Part shown: piece by piece, positions 24,139 through 36,599 of the stretch
Layout of the letters: each line of letters begins with the position of its first letter
How positions within the stretch are numbered: position 1 is the stretch's first letter
Translations under genes and position numbers: made by a program
Notes under the pieces: generated by a model
The model's input: the letters and a program-made list of their open reading frames with translations, nothing else
The model's database searches: none
What the model was told of the DNA's origin: nothing
Source of the DNA: Neoconidiobolus thromboides FSU 785
Taxonomy: Eukaryota; Entomophthoromycota; Entomophthoromycetes; Entomophthorales; Neoconidiobolaceae
Direction of reading: 5' to 3'
Length of the DNA stretch: 64,000 nt
NCBI GenBank assembly: GCA_025603075.1
Contig: MU626272.1
Location: 124,001-188,000, forward strand

Positions 24139-24837
24139 TTATCTACCTAAAATAGCATTAGATCTATTAGCCAAAATAAGTTTGTGTAATTCTAATTTCT
24201 TAGCCAATACAGAACTTTCTCCATTCATAATGGCAATCAATTCATTAGCGAATTTTTCACTAGCAGATCTATTTTTTCTTTTCATTGCAGCAGTCAATAT
24301 CCAATTAATACCAATTCTATTTCTTTTTCTTTGACTAATAGCTCTTGGAACTTGTACTGTTTTACTACCTACTTTTGAACTTTTAGTTTTCATTAATGGA
24401 CTTGCTTTTTCTACTGCACTAGTTAATACTAAATATGGATCCGATAATGTTCTTTGTCGGATTAAAAATAAAGTTTTATTCACTATTTTTTCCGCTTTTG
24501 ATTTTTCTCCATTTTTCATTACAAGATTGACAAAAAGAGATAATAATGGATCTCTTTTTAAGGATAATCGTTCAGCATCAGTAAGTTTATCACTTTCTCC
24601 TAATTGGGATAAGCTGGTGATTTTACGTTCGGCGGAAGCAGTAACCTTGGTTTCTGAAACTGTTGAAGTTGCTTCTACTTTATTTGCATGTGCTTCTTTT
24701 GGTTGAATAGTTAATTTAGACAAATCATTTAATAATTTATCAGCATCAGTTGATACAGTAGATAAACATCTATAAGAGGACAATACGGTGATCCTTGTAA
24801 TATTGGTTTTTAATAAATTGGAAGTTAATCTATTCAT
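24139..24837 (-). CDS. Mitochondrial small ribosomal subunit protein uS7m
   Basis: A single exon of 232 aa when started at 24837. The frame is open upstream to 25062, but that stretch (KPIKPIKPKVI, hydrophobic runs) has no conserved content. The 24837 start gives MNRLTSNLLKTNITRITVLS, a plausible mitochondrial presequence. The S7 fold occupies ~100-232: DPLLSLFVNLVMKNGEKSKAE, KASPLMKTKSSKVGSKTVQV, PRAISQRKRNRIGINWILTA and SEKFANELI. It binds the 3' major domain of the mitochondrial small-subunit rRNA. It is divergent with NDUFB11, whose start is 312 bp away, so the two probably share a promoter region. Confidence 0.88.
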   Translation of the reverse strand: MNRLTSNLLKTNITRITVLSSYRCLSTVSTDADKLLNDLSKLTIQPKEAHANKVEATSTVSETKVTASAERKITSLSQLGESDKLTDAERLSLKRDPLLSLFVNLVMKNGEKSKAEKIVNKTLFLIRQRTLSDPYLVLTSAVEKASPLMKTKSSKVGSKTVQVPRAISQRKRNRIGINWILTAAMKRKNRSASEKFANELIAIMNGESSVLAKKLELHKLILANRSNAILGR

Positions 24838-25149
24838 TTTTATCGTTGTTATTAAAAACAGTATTAATGTTGATAAAATTAAGTATTTTGGTATTAGGTT
24901 TGATATTAGGTTTAGGATTACTTTGGGTTTAATTGGTTTTATGGGTTTTTTTATAAAATTGGTTGGTTTAATTTGTGCAAATATTGAGTTTACGAGTGTA
25001 ATTTCTTCTCTTATTGGTTTACTTTTCATTGCAAACATTCCTTCATTCATCTTCAATTTCAATTTCGACTATTATTGGCCAACTCAACGATTAAATTTAA
25101 TATCTAATAGATAATCTAGAATTTGAAATTTAATTAGATTTTATAAAAG

Positions 25150-25702
25150 ATGATGAATCGTATTAGCACAAGTTTAAGATTATCAAGTTTAGCTAGTCGT
25201 AGCAGTCGAGTATTACGTGGCGGAGGAGGTGGCGGTTATCCATATAATGAACCTGGAGGTAGATTATTTAATGAAAAAGTAAGTTAACGATGATTTTCTT
25301 AAGCTAATTACATTATAAAAAAAGTATACATTAATTCTTTTTTACAAAAAAGTTATAATATTTTTTGACTAATATTTTCATATCAATTAGCCTTTACAGC
25401 CCGGAGAAAAAAGAGTCAAAGAAGAATGGGAGGGTATTTGGTTTTGGGGTTGGACAGCTTTTTTTACTATTGGTTTTGTTGGATATTATTATAAACCAGA
25501 TAACAGGTAATTTTATTAATTTAATTTATTAATTTACCACTATAAGTAGATGTTACTCAATGAAATAAAAGTTAATCTAACAAATTGTAGTATTTCCACT
25601 TGGGCTTATCATGAAGCTAAAAGACGTATGGAAGAACGTGGTGAAAATTGGGATTATGAACGTACTCCAATCTCTACTGAATTTTTACCAAAGAAGGAAT
25701 AA
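25150..25702 (+). CDS. NADH dehydrogenase (complex I) subunit NDUFB11 / ESSS
   Basis: Three exons, 25150-25278, 25391-25506 and 25591-25702, encode 118 aa. The first ~30 residues are Arg/Ser-rich, then a Gly run (RVLRGGGGGGYP), as in a mitochondrial presequence. One membrane helix follows (WGWTAFFTIGFVGYYY). The conserved tail reads KPDNSISTWAYHEAKRRMEE. The family is an accessory subunit of the complex I membrane arm. The first Met at 25150 is immediately followed by a second at 25153; either could be used. Presence of this subunit, with COX15 next door, shows an aerobic respiratory chain. Confidence 0.88.
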
Positions 25703-25877
25703 GTAGTTGAGCTAACAACTAATTTTTTTATAAAAAGAAATTGATACCTTATAATATGTAGTAAGATTGAGTTTTAATTTCTGATTTTGTTATTTACTTT
25801 TTTTGTGTAAATTGTTAATTATTTTTCATAACTTTATTTATTATAAATAGAAACAGATACTTTAAAAATTTAGTATA

Positions 25878-25976
25878 TGGGGATGCATTTTTGGGTTCAA
25901 GAAATTTACTAATAAATTTTCCATCTAAATAGTGCTTGGAAGGTGGAAAAAGTAATGAAACAAAAAAAACCTCCCA
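25878..25976 (+). mobile_element. MITE copy 6
   Basis: TGGGGATGCATTTTTGGGTT at the left, AAAACCTCCCA at the right, flanked by TA on both sides. The core reads AAATAGTGCTTGGAAGGTGG. Confidence 0.83.
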
Positions 25977-26135
25977 TACTGTTTGTTATTATTATTATTT
26001 AGTCAGCTTATTATTTTAACCTATACTTAATGTTAAGTATAATTAAAACTAAGAAGTTATTTTGTAGTATTATTTCAAAGAAAGTATTTTAAAATTAAAA
26101 ACTGAAAATTAGGCTTTAGTTAACTTCTAATATTT

Positions 26136-26170
26136 ATTTTATTTTATTTTATTTTATTTTATTTTATTTT
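26136..26170. repeat. Pentanucleotide repeat ATTTT x7
   Basis: Seven perfect tandem units that end eight bases short of the COX15 stop codon, so they lie in its likely 3' UTR. Confidence 0.9.
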
Positions 26171-26177
26171 TCTTGAT

Positions 26178-27829
26178 TTATTTAGGCAAACGTCTTAAAA
26201 GATGAACCAAGTATAAATTAGAAGATAACAAAGCTAATGAACCCGATTGATGAGCAGCAGCTAAAGGAACAGGTACCAAATATAATAAAGTACTGATGCC
26301 TAAACTAACTTGTAATAAACTAATTGCCATCATAGCATTAACAGCCATTCTAGTTCTTGGTGGTAATATCAATTTACGTGAATGAATATATAAAGCTAAT
26401 ATAGTACTAAAAGTTGTAGTTGCCTAAGACAATAAAAAACGTCCATTAATAAAATAATTCCAACTAACTTAACTATTCACAAGTAACTTACCAATAATCT
26501 ATGATTGAACTGTACTGTAGTTGGATTATCAAAGATATTACGCCACATACCATCTGGATTACTACCATTAGGTAATACTTCTAAGTTTTTACTATTGGAG
26601 TATAGTGGAGACCACATTTCATCAGAAGGTGGGATAATACTATCTCCCATATAGGGGAAGGAATTGTAAATCATACCGGCATCTAAACCAGCTACAAAGG
26701 CACCTATTTAGGAGTTTAAGTTGATTTATTTTGATATTGATTGAAATATTATAAGTAGGCTAAATTACCTGATAAAGCAGTTAAAGAAACCAAACTAAGG
26801 GTAATCAAACTAAATGAACGAAAGCGTTGTAATTTAGGATCTAATAAAGGGTCTAAAAATCTCTATGAAAAATAAAGTAAAATAAATAAAAAACATACAA
26901 AAATGATAAGTTAGCTTACTTTTTGTTGTTTTAAATTAAACTTATTATCTTTTAAGATTTCTAGTCCAGTAACTAAAAATCCTGAAAACAATAGAAAGGC
27001 AGCTCCTAAATGAGAAGCTAAACGATATTGACTAACTCTTGGTACTGCATTAGGATCTTTCATTAATTCTTCACTTAACCCAGATTTCACCATATACCAA
27101 CCTAAGGCACCCTATAAGAATAGCATTAATATTGATATTAACTACGTTTAATAAATCAAGTATTACTTGAAACCCAATTAAAGCACCTAAAGTTAAACAC
27201 CTCTTTGCCATTTGTTTTGTCATCATCTTTTTTTTATAAAAAATAATAGCAGGTACAATAAAAGCAATGCCAATAGCTCTACCCCAAACTCTATGTAACC
27301 ATTCCATAAAAAAGATGAATTTAAACTCTTCAATATCCATAAATTGATTTAATTTTTTAAATTCAGGATATTGTTTATATTTTTCGAACTCAGCTTCCCA
27401 TTCTTGAGGATTCATGGGAGGTTTGATCCCTTTTATCAAATTCCATTCAACTATAGATAATCCGCTTTCAGTTAATCGAGTGAGACCACCAATAACTACA
27501 ATACCAACTACAAGACCACCCATGAATAACATCCAATAGCCTACTTTTTTGTGATTATATTCAACTTCTAATACTTTAGAGTTGATCTTTGAATTACTTT
27601 GGGTTTTATCAATACTATTTAATTCATTTTGAGTAGTTGTATCTATGGTAGTTAACATGCGAGATGATATTAAACGGTGAATGTTTTTAGATTTAAAAGT
27701 AGTAGTTGTAGTAGTTGCTTTGATAGTACTTAATAGTTTAATATTATTAGCGTTACTGTGAGAAATTGGATTTAATCTCAATTTTAATGTGGTTGGCACC
27801 AGTCTACTTTTTATTGCTTTGAATAACAT
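26178..27829 (-). CDS. COX15: Heme A synthase Cox15
   Basis: Five exons, 27167-27829, 26920-27111, 26769-26862, 26492-26703 and 26178-26423, encode 468 aa. A long basic Ser/Thr-rich presequence (~80 residues) leads to the membrane domain. Landmarks are [20 protein letters not shown] followed by [13 protein letters not shown], then [15 protein letters not shown] (first heme-ligand His), [27 protein letters not shown] and [13 protein letters not shown] (further His ligands). Cox15 oxidises heme O to heme A in the mitochondrial inner membrane for cytochrome c oxidase. The proline/asparagine segment [16 protein letters not shown] is the family signature. All splice junctions keep frame. Confidence 0.94.
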
Positions 27830-28372
27830 TTTTTGATTTTTTGATTTTTAAAAAAAAGATGAAGTTTGATATTTTTTGATTTTTTGGGTTTTTGGTTTGA
27901 TTCAATCTTTCGATCTTTTAAATTCATCTAATCTGCCAAAGATCTTAACTATTATTTGTGGACTAAGTTTTATATTCTTTTCAAATTATCTTTTGTAGAA
28001 AAAGAGTTATTCTATTTTTTATACATGTAAAGTTTAATTTTATTTGTTTATTAGTTGCTATGTTTTAGAAATATGTAGCATAACAAACAAACAAACAATA
28101 TATTAAAATTTGTAATGTTTGTTTTAAAGATTATATAAAACTCTTTTTTTTCTTAGTGAAAATATTAACAAGTATTATTGATTGCAATATCAAACTTATT
28201 TTATGATTAGAATGAAAAGTGATTTCGTAGTCAAAACAACTTACTACTGCAATCGATATCATTATAGGTATTCTACTTAACTGGTAGAGCAGTGATTTAT
28301 CAATTTTCGAAAAGGATCTAAGTCTAAATAGAGATTTAATTCTTTTCAACTTTTTGCAATTTTAGTCTTGAT
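27830..28372. other. Spacer upstream of COX15
   Basis: COX15 promoter side. No gene or repeat recognised. Confidence 0.5.
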
Positions 28373-29745
28373 ATGAATAAGGTATTCAAACTTGAGAACC
28401 TTGTAAAGATTGTAGTTGAAGACATTATATCATTCAAATAAGATGAAGTCAATTTATTAATATGTTGTAAACAATTGAATAAAACAATGTTACTGAGATT
28501 AGGGGAAGGCATATCACCAGAGCACAATGATAAATATAGAGTAGAGGCAATTGAAGACTCAAAAATATGAATATCATATTAAGCTTTTACGCTTTAAAAT
28601 ATATGATGTCTTTCCAACTCAATCTTCAATGTATCCAAATAGTACAAAATTGTATACCCATTTAGACAACTATTTGACTGAAAGAGACAAGTCAAAAATA
28701 TTCCATTGATGGGTGTTCATTATACCAATAATATCAATTGTTAACTAATTGAAGAATGTGTAGTTAGAAAAGAACTTTGTATTAAAAAAGTACTGCAACA
28801 TTAAAGACATTCGGAAATATAGAACCTAAACAAATATTCTAAAATAGCAATTACAACAGTACCACCTCGGACCATAAGTTATTTAGCAATTAGATTTAGA
28901 TGTAAAAGTGAAGTGCCTTGTTTTCAAAATCCGTGGAATAAACTTAATAATTTAAAGGTTTCTTAAGCAACATTCTTTTACTTAGGGTGTCTCAATAATA
29001 TGTTAAATATACAATTTTCTCAATTAAAAAATTGGATATGAAACATATAAAAATTAGAAATATTGAATATATATATATAAATTTCAACAATTATCCAAAG
29101 CATGGAATATTTTATTATAATGGTTATCATAAATAACACTCAAAGGAGTATCAACTTTAAAAGAACTCTCTTTGCATCATTTCGATCCATCTAAAGTAAT
29201 TATGAACAACCAAACATTTACAAAATCAAATCAATTAAGTTTAAAATATTATATCAGGTTTTCTTTTAAACTTTCTTATTCAATATTTAGTACATCAGCA
29301 ATAACATATCTAAGTATGGTTATGAATGATAATACAATATTCTTGATTAAGAATGTTTATCCCCAAAAGAGTAATAATATAATAACTTTAAAGATTCATT
29401 ATCCTGCTTTAGGAGTCGGTTTTTAAATTTTATATATACTTCATGTCCAAACTTATATAGACTTTATATATACAAAGTTGCAATTTTACTGACGATTCAT
29501 TATTTGTGAGTAGCAGAAAGAAATGTACAATAAATCATGATCTAATAAATATAGAATTTAATGATGATTTTACTTCCAATTCTAATGTCTTTATAGATTA
29601 TGTTTTAACCTGTTATAAAAACATAAAATCGTTCTATACTATAAATTACAGTGATAGTTTAGCAGAATATATAAAGATAACTCAATTTTCTGCAATAGAT
29701 GAATTCATATCACATTTAATTATATACGGCCTGGTTTCTATATAA
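28373..29745 (+). pseudogene. Decayed F-box/LRR-like gene, copy 2
   Basis: From the ATG at 28373 the frame reads MNKVFKLENLVKIVVEDII, SFK, then TAA (28439-28441), and continues DEVNLLICCKQLNKTMLLRL. This has the pattern of a degenerate F-box helix pair (LxxLVKIIxxxL..LLxCCKQLN). Further text appears in other frames, then 29172-29426 (LSYSIFSTSAITYLSMVM, IFLIKNVYPQKSNNIITLKI) and 29506-29745 (DLINIEFNDDFTSNSNVFID). Those last two blocks align with the copy at 943-1350. At least two stops and several frame changes make it non-functional. The F-box name is inferred from pattern only. Confidence 0.6.
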
Positions 29746-31253
29746 ACTGACAGCTCAATATTAGTTTTTCATATTTATACTACAAGTACTCATTATTTGT
29801 TAGAACTGGAACTACCAGCTTTTCATTTTTTCTGATTGAAAAAATCTATCTATGCTGAATTGAAAATACTTAGGTATTTTACTTGAATAAATACAAATCT
29901 TAGGTCTTTTGATTAAGACATATGGTATTATACATAGTTTTATTTTGGATATGTTTTTCTCAATTATGAATCTAAGGCATTGAAATTCTAGCTTAAAAAA
30001 CAATAAAGTAAAAAAGTATTACAAGGTTTTTGTTCAACATTAAATTTTGTTATTAATGTTATTAAAAGTAAGTAGATTAATGTATAAATAGCATAATTTG
30101 TTTTTTCAATCATTTTTCTATTTTTAAGCTTAAAGTTAAAAGTTATGAAATATAAGTTTACATACTTTTATAATAGTAGTATATATATCTATTATACAAT
30201 GAAAGTATTTGAACATAAATTCCAACCTTTAAACTATTTTTTGAAGGAATATATACATTAAAAAAACGTAACTTTTGTGATATAACCTTTTAAAGTAACT
30301 AGAGTTCGATTTTGCAGAATCCCACTCAAAGCTATCCCCTAAAATTTAAATTTGTTTTGTAGTTATTTAATTGGTCATAATTCTTTCCTGCTGAATACTA
30401 AAAGGGTTTAAGATTGTTTTTCTATTTCTTTGACTACAAAATCGATCTTAGTTTGAGAAGCTAAAAGGAAATAATATTTGAGTAATTATATTCTATTTTT
30501 TAATCGCTTCAATGAGAAAACAGCAATCATGACTCGTTTACTTCATAGTTAACAATAATGATTTTTACAAATAATTTAATAATTTATTATTAATTCAAGT
30601 ATTACTTCGATACTTAATTACAATGATGAAATAAAAATAGATCAGGTACTGATGAGACTTAAGTTTATTGTTTAACCTCGCTATTACTTGAGTAAGGCGG
30701 TTGTTTTCCTTTTATAATCACTTATGTCAGCTATGGACGACGGTTTTTATAAATAAGCAATGAATTAACCTATTTTCTGAGTAATTATGTTTTTTGATAC
30801 TTAATTAACAATATTTTTGTTTATTCTAATTTCCATTTAATAAAAAAAAACTACATAATTTCGATCCTTTTAACATTTCTATTTATAACTTATTAAACCT
30901 CATATTGGTAACAAAGAAGATGTATTTCTGTGTTTAAGAATTTTACTATAAGTTTTTTCGTTCAGATAGCGCTTGAAAGGTGGAAAAAGTGATGGAGTCA
31001 AAAAACATCACCATATTATATTTAAATAGCTAAATCTATTATATTCAGCAAAAAATAAAGAATTTTTTACTGACAACTATTTGCGTCTTAATCAAGCAGA
31101 TTAAGAGAGAGGGCATTTCAAAGGTGAATTTTAACTAAAGAGATAAAAGTTTGACAATCACTTAATCATATAGTAATAGTTTTTCAAAAATAATTATCAG
31201 TTGATGAAGCAAAAATAACAATAAAATTAACAACCGTTTAATGTATATTCAAC
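29746..31253. other. Spacer downstream of the relic
   Basis: Contains MITE copy 7. Otherwise AT-rich DNA with no recognisable gene. Confidence 0.55.
30914..31013 (+). mobile_element. MITE copy 7 (decayed left end)
   Basis: The left end has lost the GGGG run (AAAGAAGATGTATTTCTG), while the right end CATCACCA and the following TA are intact. The core reads CAGATAGCGCTTGAAAGGTG. It resembles copy 8 internally (ACTATAAGTTTTTTCGTTCA). Confidence 0.75.
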
Positions 31254-34200
31254 TTAAACTTTAACAAGATAAAGCATAAACGTCGAGCCATTAACCTCTT
31301 GTTGTTCTTCTATAATGACTTTATCAGCGCTACCAACCTTAGTATTAGATAATTCCCTTTTTAATGTCTTTTTGAGCATTTCTTTTTGGCTATTAATAAC
31401 TTTTTCTAGCTCAATTGGATCATTGATGAAGCTATAATGATATAGCACATCATCGCTTGGTTGTAAATTAGCTTTCTTACGTAAACGTTGTACACGATTA
31501 ATAACTTCTCTAGCTAAACCTTCTTCTTGTAATTCAGGATAAACTTGAACATCCAATAAAATAAGGATATCACGATCTGAGTTTGGTAATAAAGTGGAGG
31601 CTGTGGCTTCTTCAACAAATCGAACAACCTAGATAATTTAAGCAAACTAAAATTGTACAATAAAAAATCCGCTTTACCTGTAAATCACTTTCTCCTAATA
31701 CAATACCATTGATATCAATATTCTTATCTTCAAGGAATTTCTTAACTTGATCACTAGTAAGTTCAGCTAACCCCTTCTTAACTTTAGGAAGATCTTTCTT
31801 CAATCTTGAACCTAAGACCTTGAAATCGGCTTCAGCACGATATTTGACACCATATTTAGCCTCATCTTCTGTAATAATGATGTTACGAATATTTAATTCC
31901 TAAAGATGTATTAGTATATACTTCGCTGATTAATCTTGAATTGAAGCTTACCTCTTGAATATAGTTTTGAAGAGATTTAACATCCTCTCTGAATATAGGA
32001 TCTGAGTGAATGATGACTAATTCCTTAAGTGGGGTTTTGAGGTTAAGTGCTTTACGTTCACGAACAACACGACCCAATTCAATTACGCTTTGCATTCTTC
32101 CGACAGCCCTTTCAATCTCTGGGTTATTGTATTCATCTCTAACTTCTGGGAAAGACAAGAAATGAATAGATCTACGATCAGTAGTATCATTTTCACCAAT
32201 TACCATGAATGGTTGAAGGGCCAAGTACATGGTTTCGGTTAAGAATGGAGTGAATGGAGCCATAGTACGGCATAATGTAAAGAGCGTTTCAAACAAAGTA
32301 TTAAGAGCCTGTAAACAATCTTCACGTCCATACTCACCCTTAAGACGCTTACGGTTGAATCTGATATACCAATTAGTCAACTCATCAATAAGAGCTAAAA
32401 GACGAGGTACAACTGTATACAAACGATAATTGCTCATTTCTTGAGAAACGAAAGCAATAAGAGACTGACAGGAAGCAAGTATCCATTTGTCCATAGTATT
32501 TGTGGTAGGGTTGATTTGAGTGGCATCATATTTAAAGTCAACGTTAAATTCTTTCTTTAATAATTTAACTTGGTTAATGAAGAATCGATGGGAGTTAAGC
32601 CATGGTAAGAATACACGTGAAATAACTTCTTTAACGCCGTGTTCTTTAAATCTCAAAGGTTCAGCACGCACAACGGGTGAGTTGATTAAATAAAGGCGTA
32701 AAGCATCTGCACCATAGTTATTTAAGATATGGTTAGGATCTGGGTAATTTTTAAGACGTTTTGACATTTTTTTACCATCCCTAACATAGAAATTAATGAT
32801 ATTAATTATAGTTGATCGTAACAAAAAAACTTACTCGGCTAACACCAATCCATTAACAATTAAGTTTTTAAATGGAGGTTGATCAAATAATTGAGTAGAT
32901 AAAACAAGTAAGGTATAAAACCAACCACGAGTTTGATCCAAACCTTCAGCAATGAAATCAGCTGGGAAAGATTTCTCAAACTTCTCTTTATTTTCAAATG
33001 GATAATGTTGCTGGGCATAAGGCATACTTCCAGATTCAAACCAACAATCAAACACTTCCTCTACTCTTCTAAGGATACCTTTACCTTGTTTAGATGGAAT
33101 AGTAATATGGTCGATCCTAATTTGTGTTAATTATTGTTTGGATAGTTTATAAATATCTTACTTATGCTTATGAATATCAGTAATTCCTTTAACTCCTGAC
33201 AATTCTTCAAGCTCAGCAACTGAACCAACGCACACAACCTCTTCAAAGTCTTCAGATACCCATAATGGTAATGGTGTACCCCAATATCTATTACGAGATA
33301 CATTCCAATCACGTGCACTGGCTAACCAATTGGCAAAACGTTTTTCCTGTACAAAATCAGGTACCCAACGGGATTTACCATTATTTTTTAACAAATTATC
33401 TACTATATTAGTAACTCTAATGAACCAAGATGGAATAGCACGGTACATTAAAGGAGTGTCTGATCTAATAATAATGTCAGCTAATTTGAGAGTATAATAA
33501 TAGGAGCTTACCTCCAACAGAATGGATATGAATGGGAAAATTGAGTTTGTTTTACCATTCTACCATTTTCTTTAATTCTTTTAGAAATCTCTTTATCAGC
33601 ATCCTTAAAATATACACCAACAAAGTCCTTAACTGGCATAGTAAATTTACCACTTTCATCAACTGGACATGGTAACTCAGAATCTGGTCTAGTAACTCCA
33701 TGACTTAGACATACTCTGTTATCATCTTCACCAAAAGCAGGAGCTTGATGTACAATACCAGTACCGGAATCATCAGTAACGTAGGTATCTGAAAGAATTC
33801 TAAAACCAGTTTCTTTATACTCTTCATAGAAATAATTGAATAAAGGCTCATATTTAAGTCCAACGAGTTCACTTCCCTTATATTTTTGCAAAACTTCGAA
33901 CTTGGCTTTTTTAACATCTTTGTATAAGATGCCTAACTGTTTTTCCAATATGATATAAATCTTTCCGCTTTCAGTATCTTTAATTTTAACATAATCAAAT
34001 TCAGGATGAACACATAAAGCTACATTGGATGGTAAGGTCCAAGGAGTGGTGGTCCAAGCTAAAACATGTACTTCTGGTTCAGATACTAAAGGAAATGAAA
34101 CAACAATGGAAGGATCAATTACATCTTTATATGCTTGAGTAGCTTCAAAGTTGGATAATGGAGTAGTACAAGCAGTGGAGTAAGGCATAACCTTGTAACC

Positions 34201-34869
34201 CTTATAAACTTGACCTTTATTAAACAACTGTTTAAATACCCACCAGATAGATTCCATAAAGTTGACATCCATAGTACGATAACCATTCTCAAAGTCAATC
34301 CAACGACCACATCTTTCTACTGTGGCTTCCCATTCTTTAGAATATCTTAAAACAATGCTACGACATTCTTCATTATATTTATCAATACCCATTTTAAGGA
34401 TATCATCTTTTCCCTATTTTTTAAAATTTAGATAAGAATAAAACTTTTAGAAACATTATTTACAGTAATTCCTAATTTTTTATCAATTTCGAATTCAATA
34501 GGTAAACCGTGACAATCAAAACCGAATCTTCTTTCTACGTAGTGACCAGTTAATGAGGCATATCTGGTAACAATATCCTAAAAAAATTAGTAAAAATCCA
34601 TTTCCACTGTTTAATTTTATCTTACTTTAATAGTCCCTGCTAAGAGATGACCATAATGGGGTAATCCGGTAGCAAAAGGTGGTCCATCATAAAACGAATA
34701 GACTGGCTTACCCTCAGCAAGTTTTAAAGAGGTTTTGAAAGCATCAATAGACTTCCAATAAGCTAAGATCTTTTCTTCTTCCAAAGGGAAGCTAAATTGG
34801 CTTGGTACTGATAAAAAAATGAATATAAATATTTTAGGGGTAAATAAATGTTTTACCTTCGTCAGACAT
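31254..34869 (-). CDS. ILS1: Cytosolic isoleucyl-tRNA synthetase
   Basis: Nine exons: 34857-34869, 34626-34807, 34464-34577, 33512-34413, 33162-33464, 32835-33116, 31952-32780, 31678-31899, 31254-31628. They encode 1073 aa, almost exactly the length of yeast Ils1 (1072). It begins [20 protein letters not shown]. The HIGH-type motif is in [18 protein letters not shown] and the KMSKS-type motif is [14 protein letters not shown]. Between them lies the editing (CP1) domain ([40 protein letters not shown]). The C-terminal anticodon-binding region includes [13 protein letters not shown]. It charges tRNA-Ile in the cytosol. The first exon encodes only four codons plus one base. I see no mitochondrial presequence. 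Confidence 0.96.
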
Positions 34870-35588
34870 AGTGAATGATGAAATTTAAAGCTAAAAGTGA
34901 GGAGTAGTTAGCAAAATTACTACTACTATGTTATATGTTAGCAAATACCTATATTTAAATTGCAAAAAATTTAATTCAAAATAAATATTTGACTTATATT
35001 CGGTTATTTATATATTTTCACAAAATGTTCATTTAACTCGAAAATTAAACTCAATTGGCTCCAACTAAAATAAAGTTTCTCTTCTTAGCCAATTATCCGC
35101 AGCGTTCAAAATTTTTGAGAATTTTAAGGCAAAGTTGGATGAGTCATAAAATTTATTTACCCTTTGACAGTTTTTATGTTTTTGTTAGACTTATATTGAG
35201 CTTGGTGCATCAACGTTAAAAGAGCAGCAATCATGAGTCAGACTTAGTTTGATGCCAAGTATAATTATCGTAGGAATTACAGGAAGAAGAAGAATAAACA
35301 GGAAGATATAAAAAATGGAAATATATAATTATAATTAAATAAGGCAAAGATATCGACATATAAGTTAAGTATTGATTAGCTTGAAATATGAGATTTAAAT
35401 CAATATTTTACTTAGTAAAAGTCTAGAGATAAAGTGTATATTCGACTAAAGTCTAAATGAAATTCTTTAAAATTGGTGTTATTATTTTACTTTAATCTAA
35501 TAGTTTATCAACAAAGTTGTATAATATAAAAACGTTGTACGACAATATTTATTTATGAATAAGATTTAGTAAGCGTAATAAAAACAGA

Positions 35589-35876
35589 ATGATATTAAGT
35601 TTTTCAATAATGTATTATAACCGATGGAAGTATACAATAATTACATTCTTTTACAAACTAGTGCTGACAAACAAAACAATCTGTAAATCCTGGCCCATTT
35701 TATGTATAATCATGTCTCATTTGAATACCAATATGTTTGCAATTTGTTATGAAAAATTGAGTTCACTACATGATGGATTAAGTAACAAAATTATTACGGA
35801 TATAGTAGTTTCGAATCAATTTAAATTAGTACAAATTATAGGCCCCATAATACTATTAATTAGTTTGTTTTTTTGA
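35589..35876 (+). other. Orphan ORF, 95 codons, unknown
   Basis: An open frame with two hydrophobic stretches and four Cys, for example WKYTIITFFYKLVLTNK and QIIGPIILLISLFF at the end. It has no recognisable domain. It could be a fragment of a decayed membrane protein or a chance ORF in AT-rich DNA. Confidence 0.2.
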
Positions 35877-36219
35877 TGGTTTGATAATTTACTACATCAC
35901 TCAAATTCTGAAGATGGTTTAAAGATTCTTTTAGGTTAATAGTAAATCAAAATTGTTAGATTATTGAAGCTTACCTTTGTTAAAAATAAGCTGATAATGA
36001 ATATAGTATAAATTGGTTATTTCTTTTTCTATAAAGTGTTCACTATTTATTAGTTACACCTTATCATATTAACATTTGTCTAAACAGTTTTATACTATTA
36101 ACTATGAGGATTAGCCATGATTTTTAGAACATACTTCAAGAACAATCTATAGTATCTCGCATTCTCCTTTAAAGTCTTTAGTTTTTGGTTTTCTATCTTT
36201 ATTTGAGAAATTCATGATA

Positions 36220-36316
36220 TGGGGATATATTTTTATGTTTGAGAATTTTACTATAAATTTTTTCGTTCAAATAGCGCTAAAAGATAGAAAAAGTAATGGA
36301 GCCAAAAGCATCCTCA
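36220..36316 (+). mobile_element. MITE copy 8
   Basis: TGGGGATATATTTTTATGTT at the left, AAAGCATCCTCA at the right, flanked by TA. The core AAATAGCGCTAAAAGATAG has a one-base deletion. Confidence 0.84.
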
Positions 36317-36599
36317 TATATTAAAGATTTGGTCTGAAAATTATATCTCTATTAGCTATTTAATATTATGGTATTAGCTTGATTTATAAATAACTCTGGA
36401 TTAATTTGAACTTTATATAGTACTATAATATAACTCTAATAGACCAAACAATACAACTAGTGTGTTAAAGTTCAAATACAATCTATATTTTTCATTTCCG
36501 TTTTGGCATATATATATCTAAATGTAATAAAGAACTTTAGATTTTTAATAAAAAAACAAAAAAAAATCGAGAATTTATTATTAAAGTTCTACTAGAAAT

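Larger units (their letters stand above)
25703..26177. other. Convergent 3' spacer between NDUFB11 and COX15
   Basis: Holds MITE copy 6 and an ATTTT microsatellite next to the COX15 stop. No other feature is seen. Confidence 0.6.
34870..36599. other. Spacer with weak coding remnants
   Basis: A short + strand reading at 35234-35325 begins MSQT, stop, then FDAKYNYRRNYRKKKNKQED. A second open frame lies at 35589-35876. MITE copy 8 lies at 36220-36316. None of the coding text is recognisable. Confidence 0.4.

Noticed and set aside
24838-25062. 75-residue N-terminal extension of uS7m
   Set aside because: The later Met gives a proper mitochondrial presequence, and the extension has Lys/Pro/Ile runs without family support.
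24788-25114. Hydrophobic + strand ORF of 108 codons
   Set aside because: Lies over the upstream region of uS7m and the divergent promoter; it has no conserved content.
28373-29745. Alternative genetic code with TAA/TAG as Gln
   Set aside because: All intact genes end cleanly with TAA or TAG and have no internal ones once introns are removed, so the stops mark decay.
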